In this document: piece by piece, positions 50,280 through 56,780 of the stretch | Layout: each line of letters starts with the position of its first letter | Position numbering within the stretch: position 1 is the stretch's first letter | NCBI GenBank assembly: GCA_021824065.1 | Contig: JAKALU010000005.1 | Location: forward strand, 1-56,780 | DNA length: 56,780 bases | DNA from: Nitrospirota bacterium | GTDB taxonomy: Bacteria > Nitrospirota > Thermodesulfovibrionia > Thermodesulfovibrionales > UBA1546 | Reading direction: 5' to 3' | The notes under the pieces: generated by a model | Told to the model about the DNA's origin: nothing | What the model saw: only the letters and a program-made list of their open reading frames with translations | The model's database searches: none | Position numbers and translations under genes: made by a program

Positions 50280-51505
50280 TGCTCATTGTTCAAAAGTACG
50301 GCGGGACATCTGTTGCGAATGTTGAAAGGATAAAGGCTGTCGCAGAGCGTGTTGTAAAGACTGCAAAGCAGGGGCATAAGGTTGTGGTTGTTGTCTCTGC
50401 CATGTCAGGAGAGACAGACAAGTTGATAAACCTTGCCCATCAGGTATCAGCAAGTCCCAGCGAAAGAGAGATGGATCTGCTCCTTTCTTCAGGAGAGCGG
50501 GTTACAAGTGCTCTCACAGCAATGGCTATAGAGGAACTCGGCTGTAAGGCAATGGCATTTACAGGAAGGCAGATGGGAATAATAACAGACGCTGTTCATA
50601 CAAAGGCAAGGATAGAGAAGATAACAGGTGAGAGGGCAAAGAAGGCTCTGGAAGAAAATTATATTATTGTTGTCGCAGGGTTTCAGGGGATAACAGAAGG
50701 CGAGGCCGATGTAACCACGCTTGGAAGAGGAGGCTCTGACCTTTCAGCAGTTGCTATAGCATCAGCATTGGATGCAGATTTATGTGAGATTTATACTGAT
50801 GTTGACGGAGTTTATACCACAGATCCTAATATAGTGCCAGAGGCAAGAAAACTCGATAAAATCTCCTATGAGGAAATGCTCGAGTTTGCAAGCCTCGGGG
50901 CAAAGGTACTTCAGACACGATCTGTGGAATTTGCCATGAAATACAATGTCCCGACTGTTGTGAGGTCAAGCTTTAATGATAATCCAGGAACCCTTGTTGT
51001 GAAGGAGGATAAGGACATGGAAAATGTTGTTGTATCAGGAGTTGCCTATGATAAAAATCAGGTGAAATTGACCATCATGTCTGTCCCTGATAAGCCAGGG
51101 ATTGCAGCAAAGATATTCAATGCCATTGCAAATGCAAATGTTGTTGTTGATATGATTGTCCAGAACATAAGCAGTGATGGAAAGGCTACTGATATATCAT
51201 TCACAGTTCCAAAGACAGACAGTAAAAGGGCATTGAAGATAACAGAAGACGTTGCAAAGGAACTCGGTGCAAAGGGCGTTACAACGAGAGAAGACATTGC
51301 AAAGATATCAATTGTCGGTGTTGGAATGAGAACACATTCAGGAGTTGCGGCGAAGATGTTTGAGACCCTTGCAAAGCACGGAGTTAACATAATGATGATA
51401 AGCACGTCAGAGATAAAGGTCTCATGCGTGATTGATTCAAAATACACAGAGCTTGCAGTCAGGGTGCTGCATGACACATTCGGATTAGCAGGAGGTAAGG
51501 TCTGA
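50279..51505 (+). CDS. lysC: Aspartate kinase
   Basis: 408 aa. [45 protein letters not shown] and [22 protein letters not shown] form the kinase domain. Two C-terminal ACT domains ([19 protein letters not shown] and [19 protein letters not shown]) carry lysine/threonine feedback. It makes aspartyl phosphate, first step to Lys, Thr and Met. Overlaps the upstream stop and the cysM start, so translation of the three genes is coupled. Homoserine dehydrogenase is separate at 17933. Confidence 0.97.
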   Translation: MLIVQKYGGTSVANVERIKAVAERVVKTAKQGHKVVVVVSAMSGETDKLINLAHQVSASPSEREMDLLLSSGERVTSALTAMAIEELGCKAMAFTGRQMGIITDAVHTKARIEKITGERAKKALEENYIIVVAGFQGITEGEADVTTLGRGGSDLSAVAIASALDADLCEIYTDVDGVYTTDPNIVPEARKLDKISYEEMLEFASLGAKVLQTRSVEFAMKYNVPTVVRSSFNDNPGTLVVKEDKDMENVVVSGVAYDKNQVKLTIMSVPDKPGIAAKIFNAIANANVVVDMIVQNISSDGKATDISFTVPKTDSKRALKITEDVAKELGAKGVTTREDIAKISIVGVGMRTHSGVAAKMFETLAKHGVNIMMISTSEIKVSCVIDSKYTELAVRVLHDTFGLAGGKV

Positions 51506-52413
51506 TGGGCATACTCGATTGCATAGGAAACACGCCTATTGTAAAACTGGATAAGATAAATCCAAATCCAAAGGTGAGGCTTTATGCCAAGCTTGAAGGA
51601 AATAATCCAGGAGGTTCTGTAAAAGACAGGATTGCATATTATATGGTTCAGGCTGCCGAGGAATCAGGCCGGCTGAAGAATGGTTCAATAATTTTAGAGG
51701 CAACCTCAGGCAATACAGGGATTGGACTGGCAATGGTAGGAAGTGCCAAGGGGTACAGGGTTAAGCTCGTGATGCCCGAATGCGTGAGCCTTGAAAGGAG
51801 AAAGGTTCTTGAGGCATTCGGAGCTGAACTTGTTTTAAGTCCTGGAAATGAAGGCACAGACGGCGCAATAAGGCTTGCGCATAAGATTTATGACGAAAAT
51901 AAAAACGGATATTTTATGCCGAACCAGTTTGATAATGAGGCGAATAGTAAGGCACATTATGAAACAACAGGAAAAGAAGTGATGGAGCAAACAAAAGGCG
52001 AGGTCAGTGTCTTTGTTGGAGGTATGGGAACAACCGGGACTCTCATGGGTGCTGGAAGAAGGCTTAAAGAATATAACAGCAATATTACGATAGTTGGGGT
52101 TGAGCCGTTGCTGGGTCACAGGATACAGGGTCTTAAAAACATGAAGGAATCCATTGTGCCGAAAATATTTAATCCCTCAGCCCTCGATGAAAAGCTGAAT
52201 GTAAATGATGACGACGCATTTAATACAACCAGGCGCCTTGCTGTGGAAGAAGGTCTTTTTGTTGGCATGAGCAGCGGTGCTGCAATGTGGGCAGCGATGA
52301 AAAAGGCTAAAGAGATGAAGGATGGGACGCTTGTTGTGATTCTTCCTGACAGGGGAGACAGATATCTGAGCACTGCGCTATTTACTTCTGTCTGCGCAAA
52401 GTGCCCGCCGTAA
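51505..52413 (+). CDS. cysM: Cysteine synthase B (CysM-like)
   Basis: 302 aa. LEGNNPGGSVKDRIAYYMV (Schiff-base Lys), LEATSGNTGIGLAM, VGGMGTTGTLMGAGRRLKE and GMSSGAAMWAAM are OASS motifs. The stretch PLLGHRIQGLKNMKESIVP resembles the O-phosphoserine-using CysM of actinobacteria more than CysK. Together with the E1, JAMM and GG-ARQ carrier genes it would complete cysteine synthesis from a protein thiocarboxylate. Translationally coupled to lysC (TGATG). Confidence 0.92.
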   Translation: MGILDCIGNTPIVKLDKINPNPKVRLYAKLEGNNPGGSVKDRIAYYMVQAAEESGRLKNGSIILEATSGNTGIGLAMVGSAKGYRVKLVMPECVSLERRKVLEAFGAELVLSPGNEGTDGAIRLAHKIYDENKNGYFMPNQFDNEANSKAHYETTGKEVMEQTKGEVSVFVGGMGTTGTLMGAGRRLKEYNSNITIVGVEPLLGHRIQGLKNMKESIVPKIFNPSALDEKLNVNDDDAFNTTRRLAVEEGLFVGMSSGAAMWAAMKKAKEMKDGTLVVILPDRGDRYLSTALFTSVCAKCPP

Positions 52414-52597
52414 ATCGATATTCAGGCAAAGCGTTTTGTTTCTTTAGACAGGTGTTCTTTATCCACATCCTGAGAAGTGATGTGTAGCTCAAACCTTTGA
52501 GTTCAGCAATCTTTTCAACTGATTTAATATCATCAGGATCAAGCCTTATTGCGACAGTCTTTCTGGGTTTTTTAATAGATCTTATTTCACAGCACTG
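52382..52597 (-). pseudogene. Relic of an RHH antitoxin (BrnA/CopG-like), no start codon
   Basis: The minus-strand frame encodes IKKPRKTVAIRLDPDDIKSV then EKIAELKGLSYTSLLRMWIK, a convincing ribbon-helix-helix, and ends at a TAA inside the cysM 3' end. Back to the upstream stop at 52598-52600 there is no ATG, GTG or TTG, and no toxin gene accompanies it. It is probably a decayed antitoxin; an ATT or other rare start cannot be excluded. Confidence 0.65.
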
Positions 52598-52694
52598 TCA
52601 ATGGGATTTTAAAGGTAAAAAGAGAGATTGCCACATCCCGATAAGTTGAGGCTCGCAATGACAATCTATAAATAGAAAATGTTACGATATATCA

Positions 52695-53705
52695 ATGCAA
52701 TTTGTTGACTATACGAAGATTCATGTGAAGGCCGGAGATGGCGGAAGGGGGTGCGTCAGCTTCAGGAGGGAGAAGTATGTTCCTCGCGGCGGGCCTGATG
52801 GCGGTGACGGAGGAAGGGGGGGGCATATTATATTCAAGGCTACAAAAGAACTGAACACTCTCCTTGACCTCAGGTATCACCGCGAATACAAGACAAAAAA
52901 AGGTCAGCACGGCATGGGGAAAAAGATGCACGGCAAGAACGGTGAAGACAGGATTATACCAGTGCCTGTTGGAACTTTAATTAAGGATGCTGATACAGAA
53001 GATATCATATCAGACCTTGATAAAGAAGGGATGGAAGCTGTGATTGCAAAGGGTGGAAGAGGAGGGCTTGGCAATGCGCATTTTGCAACGCCGACAAGAC
53101 AGGCTCCAAGGTTTGCGCAGGGAGGAGAAGAAGGTGAAGAAAAAAACCTTATTATCGAGTTAAAGCTTCTCGCTGATGTTGGTTTAATAGGTCTTCCGAA
53201 TGCAGGCAAATCAACACTTATATCTGTGATATCTTCTGCAAGGCCAAAGATTGCTGATTATCCATTCACTACACTCACACCGAATCTTGGAGTCGTGAAA
53301 CTCGGAAATTACAGGAGTTTTGTTGTTGCAGACATCCCGGGTCTTATTGAAGGCGCACATAAAGGCGCAGGTCTTGGCTTCCAGTTTTTGCGACATGTTG
53401 AGCGAACATCAATGCTTTTACATCTTGTAGATGTCTCAGATATCTTAGAGAGCGACCCTGTTAAAGATTTTGAAAAGATAAACAAGGAACTTGAACTTTA
53501 CAGCCCAAAGCTTTTGGGAAAACCTCAAGCAGTTGTAGGAACAAAAACTGATATCGCAGGAGATAAAAAGAGGCTCGATAAACTTGAAAAATATTGCAAG
53601 GCAAACTCAATCGATTTCTTCCCGGTATCTGCAGTAACAGGAAGGGGCATTAAAAAACTCTTGTCTTATCTTGCTATCAGTGTGGTGAAAAGTGGAGATG
53701 CATAA
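52695..53705 (+). CDS. obg: Obg/CgtA GTPase
   Basis: 336 aa. The Obg fold (YTKIHVKAGDGGRGCVSFRRE, PRGGPDGGDGGRGGHI, HGKNGEDRIIPVPVGT) is followed by the G domain: G1 GLPNAGKSTL, G2 FTTLTPNLGVV, G3 DIPGLIEGAHKGAGLG, G4 TKTDI and G5 SAVTGRGI. Essential ribosome-assembly and stress GTPase in the cytoplasm. Its C-terminus ends soon after the G domain, lacking the optional OCT/TGS extension. No rplU-rpmA directly upstream. Confidence 0.97.
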   Translation: MQFVDYTKIHVKAGDGGRGCVSFRREKYVPRGGPDGGDGGRGGHIIFKATKELNTLLDLRYHREYKTKKGQHGMGKKMHGKNGEDRIIPVPVGTLIKDADTEDIISDLDKEGMEAVIAKGGRGGLGNAHFATPTRQAPRFAQGGEEGEEKNLIIELKLLADVGLIGLPNAGKSTLISVISSARPKIADYPFTTLTPNLGVVKLGNYRSFVVADIPGLIEGAHKGAGLGFQFLRHVERTSMLLHLVDVSDILESDPVKDFEKINKELELYSPKLLGKPQAVVGTKTDIAGDKKRLDKLEKYCKANSIDFFPVSAVTGRGIKKLLSYLAISVVKSGDA

Positions 53706-53777
53706 GACTAAATATATCCTTCCCTGATTTCCTGCAAAATCGTGCTAAACAGATTTCTGTTGTGATAAAGTATATAA

Positions 53778-55376
53778 ATGAAAACTGTGTCTATCAGCTT
53801 TTTACTGGGTTTTGCTCTGATACTAACCCTGATTTCCTGCACGCGTGAGCCTGAGGTCAAGAATCCAAATGCCATAACTATTGGCTCACTTGCGGATGCA
53901 AAAAGACTGCTGCCCTTGCTTGCCTCTGACAGCGCCTCAGGAGATATAAGCGGCTGGATTTTCAATGGCCTTACAAAATATGACAAAAATATAAAAGTTA
54001 CAGGTGACCTTGCAGAGTCATGGGATATCTCTCCTAATGGCCTCCAGATAATCTTCCATTTGAGAAAAGGTGTCCTCTGGCATGATGGTGTTGAGTTTAC
54101 AGCAGATGATGTTGTTTTCACTTATAACACAGTAATCGACCCAAAAGTACCAACTCCGTATAGCAGCATCTATGGCCCAGTCAAAGAGGTAGAGGCGCTT
54201 GATAAATACACAGTAAAAGTTACTTACAGCGAACCTTTTGCGCCTGCTCTGGAGTCATGGGGCATGGGAATAATACCCAGGCATATACTTGAAGGGAAGG
54301 ACATAAGTGCTGAGTACTACAATAGGAATCCAATAGGGACCGGGCCATATAAAATAAAAGAGTGGGTAACAGGTCAGAAGATAGTCCTTGAGGCTTATGG
54401 TAATTATTTTGAAGGAAGGCCAAAGATAGATAAATACATAGCAAGGGTTATCCCTGATACAGCAACTATGTTTCTTGAGCTCAAATTCGGGGGCATAGAT
54501 TTTATGGGGCTAACGCCTCCCCAGTATAAGCTCCAGGCAGATACAGAGTTCTTTAATAAATACTTTCAGAAATTCAAATACCCCTCTTTTGGATACACAT
54601 ATCTTGGCTATAACCTCCTTGACGCTAAGTTTAAAGATAAAAGGATAAGGCAGGCATTGACGTATGCAATAAACAAGAAAGATATCATAGAAGGAGTGCT
54701 CCTTGGTTATGGCACACCTTGCACAGGGCCGTTTCCGCCTGAATCATGGGCTTATAATCCTAATGCAAAAGACCTTGAATATAATCCTGAAAGGGCAAAA
54801 AAGCTTTTTGAAGATGCAGGTTGGGAAATAGGACAGAGCGGGTTGCTCGAAAAAGACGGAAAGCCGTTTTCATTTACTGTATTGGTGAATCAGGGAAATG
54901 AGGCAAGGCTCAAGACTGCACAGATAATAAAAGAGAACCTGAAAGCAATAGGCGTTGAGATGAATATTAAGGTACTGGAATGGCAGGCAATGCTCCATGA
55001 GTTTATAGATAAGAAGCGTTTCGAAGCAGTAATCATGGGATGGGCTTTGTCGAGAGACCCTGATATATATGACATCTGGCATTCTTCAAAGACAAAGGAG
55101 GGTGAGTTTAATTTTATCTCTTATAAGAATGAAGAGGTAGACAGATTATTGCTTGAAGGAAGACGCACTTTTGATATGGAAAAGCGAAAAAAGATTTATC
55201 ACAGAATTCATGCAATACTTTTAGACGAACAGCCATATACATTTTTATACGTCCCTGATGCCCTGCCTGTTCTTCATAAGAGGATTAAAGGTGTTGAGAA
55301 GGCGCCTCTCGGCATATGGTATGACTTTATCCACTGGCATGTGCCAAAGGATAAGGTGGAGTGGTACAGTCCATAA
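53778..55376 (+). CDS. Family 5 ABC solute-binding lipoprotein (DppA/OppA-like)
   Basis: 532 aa. Signal peptide ends LILTLISC, a lipobox with Cys21. The SBP_bac_5 signature is GLTKYDKNIKVTGDLAESWD, then FHLRKGVLWHDGVEFTADDVVFTY, with IGTGPYKIKEW and DKRIRQALTYAINKKDI. Expected to bind peptides, or nickel or sugar conjugates. No permease or ATPase genes follow; instead there is a repeat spacer and glnD, so its partners are elsewhere. Confidence 0.93.
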   Translation: MKTVSISFLLGFALILTLISCTREPEVKNPNAITIGSLADAKRLLPLLASDSASGDISGWIFNGLTKYDKNIKVTGDLAESWDISPNGLQIIFHLRKGVLWHDGVEFTADDVVFTYNTVIDPKVPTPYSSIYGPVKEVEALDKYTVKVTYSEPFAPALESWGMGIIPRHILEGKDISAEYYNRNPIGTGPYKIKEWVTGQKIVLEAYGNYFEGRPKIDKYIARVIPDTATMFLELKFGGIDFMGLTPPQYKLQADTEFFNKYFQKFKYPSFGYTYLGYNLLDAKFKDKRIRQALTYAINKKDIIEGVLLGYGTPCTGPFPPESWAYNPNAKDLEYNPERAKKLFEDAGWEIGQSGLLEKDGKPFSFTVLVNQGNEARLKTAQIIKENLKAIGVEMNIKVLEWQAMLHEFIDKKRFEAVIMGWALSRDPDIYDIWHSSKTKEGEFNFISYKNEEVDRLLLEGRRTFDMEKRKKIYHRIHAILLDEQPYTFLYVPDALPVLHKRIKGVEKAPLGIWYDFIHWHVPKDKVEWYSP

Positions 55377-55379
55377 AAA

Positions 55380-55440
55380 AGTTGTTAGTTGTCAGTTTTC
55401 AGGCTAACAACTGAAAACTAAAAACCAAAAACTGAAAAGA
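55380..55440. repeat. GTTAGTTGTCAGTTTTCAG word repeat
   Basis: GTTAGTTGTCAGTTTTCAG is followed by GCTAACAACTGAAAACTAAA, forming a long imperfect dyad between the solute-binding protein and glnD. It could serve as a transcript-end hairpin. Confidence 0.55.
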
Positions 55441-55446
55441 GAATGC

Positions 55447-56780
55447 ATGGACTTTTTGAAGGAGATTGAAGAGAATTTTGATAAATTAAGCGGCAGGCAA
55501 TTAGCTGCTTTTTATACCAAAAAGATAGACGATTTTCTCGCAGAACTCTTTAACTCTATAGACTCAAAAAACCCGATAACTCTTATCGCTGTTGGCGGAT
55601 ACGGCAGGGCAGAGCTTGCGCCTTTTTCTGATATTGACATTATGTTCTTTGCAAAGGATAAGACAGATGCAAAGAAGGTAGAGTCAGTGCTTTATAATCT
55701 CTGGGATACAGGGCTTACAATAGGACATTCTTTCAGGACCGCAGAAGACTGCATTGCAGAGGCAAATAAGGACCTGCGAACGCATACATCATTGCTCGAG
55801 GCAAGGTTTCTGGCAGGTGACAGAGAGCTATATGATTATTTTCTTGAAAAGGTCTATTCAGAGATCGCTTATAAAAAGCAGAGAAATTTCATAAGCAGCA
55901 AGTTAAAAGAGACGGAGAAAAGGCACAGGGATTATGGAGGTTCTGTATTTTTGCTTGAACCAAATGTCAAAGAAGGGCAGGGCGGTCTAAGAGATATACA
56001 CACAATGCTGTGGCTTTCAAAGGTTGCATTGAAGCTCGGAGACATCGAAGGACTTTCATCTGTGATCTCAAAACATGAATTTAAGAGATTGGTTAAGGCG
56101 TATGATTTTTTGCTAAAGGTGAGGTTTTGCCTGCATCTGATGAGTGGAAGAAAAAATGATATCCTCTCATTTAACACCCATGATTATGTTGCAAAAAAAC
56201 TGGGTTTTTATGATTCAAAGAAATTTCTTGGCTCGGAAAGATTCATGAGGTATTTTTATCTTAAGGCAAACGTAATAAAAGATACGACATCAATTGTGTC
56301 AGGAATCTGCAGCAGACAATGGACAATTCCGCGGGGAATAGATAGTCTGCTAAAGAGAAAGATTACAGACAACTTTTTTGTATATAGAAATGTAATTGTT
56401 CCGTCCAGAAAGGATTTATTTAAAACAGACCCTAATGGAATCATCGAGGCGTTTTATGTTTTTTCAAAAACAGGCAAGAACTTCAGTCATGGTTTAAAGA
56501 CAGAGATAAAGCACAGCCTGCTTTTATTGGGCAGGAAGGTAAGGAATTCCCATAAGGCTATATCATTTTTTATTGAAATTCTTAAAGATAAAAGAGTATA
56601 TGAAACCCTCAGGGAGATGAATGATACGGGAGTGCTCGGACGCTTTATTCCTGAGTTCGGGGCTTTGAGGTCATTGGTGATATACGAGCCTTATCACAGA
56701 TATACTGTTGATGAACATACGCTGCTCGCAATAAAGAATCTCGAACTTCTGACTACTACAAAATATAAAAACCTCGAGCA
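55447..56780 (+). CDS. glnD: PII uridylyltransferase GlnD (3' end missing)
   Basis: About 445 codons run open to the window edge. TLIAVGGYGRAELAPFSDIDIMFF is the nucleotidyltransferase motif (GG...DxD). GGLRDIHTMLWL and the GlnD-type helical domain follow, and PYHRYTVDEHTLLAI at the end begins the HD domain that removes UMP. The ACT repeats lie beyond the edge. It modifies Tyr51 of P-II (gene at 30852) in response to glutamine. Start ATG 55447; a weak AGAG lies upstream. N-terminus seems shorter than in enteric GlnD. Confidence 0.94.
   Translation, partial: MDFLKEIEENFDKLSGRQLAAFYTKKIDDFLAELFNSIDSKNPITLIAVGGYGRAELAPFSDIDIMFFAKDKTDAKKVESVLYNLWDTGLTIGHSFRTAEDCIAEANKDLRTHTSLLEARFLAGDRELYDYFLEKVYSEIAYKKQRNFISSKLKETEKRHRDYGGSVFLLEPNVKEGQGGLRDIHTMLWLSKVALKLGDIEGLSSVISKHEFKRLVKAYDFLLKVRFCLHLMSGRKNDILSFNTHDYVAKKLGFYDSKKFLGSERFMRYFYLKANVIKDTTSIVSGICSRQWTIPRGIDSLLKRKITDNFFVYRNVIVPSRKDLFKTDPNGIIEAFYVFSKTGKNFSHGLKTEIKHSLLLLGRKVRNSHKAISFFIEILKDKRVYETLREMNDTGVLGRFIPEFGALRSLVIYEPYHRYTVDEHTLLAIKNLELLTTTKYKNLE

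Overview
The window reads as a bacterial chromosome segment of moderate GC with dense operons and several biosynthetic blocks. The mix of archaeal-type nitrogen genes (split glutamate synthase, NrpR, GlnK, GlnA), c-type cytochromes, sulfur-carrier chemistry and many short dispersed repeats is what I would expect of an anaerobic or microaerophilic Nitrospirota-like bacterium. That assignment is inference; no rRNA or phylogenetic marker was compared.

Layout. 1-1669: a cut-off SDR gene, a repeat-rich gap and an RHH/PIN toxin-antitoxin pair. 1677-11023 (minus strand): a zinc dehydrogenase, a TolC-like protein, then an osmoadaptation block (OtsB, a membrane-anchored HAMP-OtsA fusion, TreT, and an MscS channel with a C-terminal DUF5752-like domain), bounded on both sides by homologous EamA 3' sequence. 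11073-15499: nicotinate phosphoribosyltransferase, a VapBC pair, then a run of small minus-strand genes separated by attC-like sites, resembling an integron cassette array without an integrase. 15763-19279: lipA, an AlaC-like aminotransferase and homoserine dehydrogenase. 20095-32518: nitrogen assimilation, comprising three-gene glutamate synthase behind a promoter/operator/attenuator leader, an LhgO-like oxidase, an unusual XRE-cupin regulator, a second FMN-type glutamate synthase, NrpR, GlnK and GlnA. GlnD begins at the far right edge.

32459-33265: a HigBA module sits between glnA and a near-perfect second copy of the last 56 bases of glnA. 34469-44053: a redox/export region with two tandem modules, each a secreted beta-propeller with one CXXCH plus a Cys-Cys FtsX-type ABC permease and its ATPase. 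It is followed by a five-heme cytochrome c whose frame crosses an in-frame TGA with a SECIS-like hairpin just downstream, making it a strong selenoprotein candidate.

44241-52413: TusA, an E1-like adenylyltransferase, a JAMM peptidase, a MoaD-like carrier ending GG-ARQ, a NIL-domain protein, two threonine synthases, an ApgM-type protein, aspartokinase and CysM. Together they suggest protein-thiocarboxylate-dependent cysteine (perhaps homocysteine) synthesis coupled to threonine synthesis. 52695-56780: Obg, a family 5 solute-binding lipoprotein and truncated glnD.

A recurring theme is short dispersed repeats that have entered coding sequence in frame (homoserine dehydrogenase, glutamate synthase, zinc dehydrogenase, the TolC-like signal peptide). 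At least four toxin-antitoxin modules lie in the window. Several promoters are so close to the start codon that leaderless mRNAs are likely.
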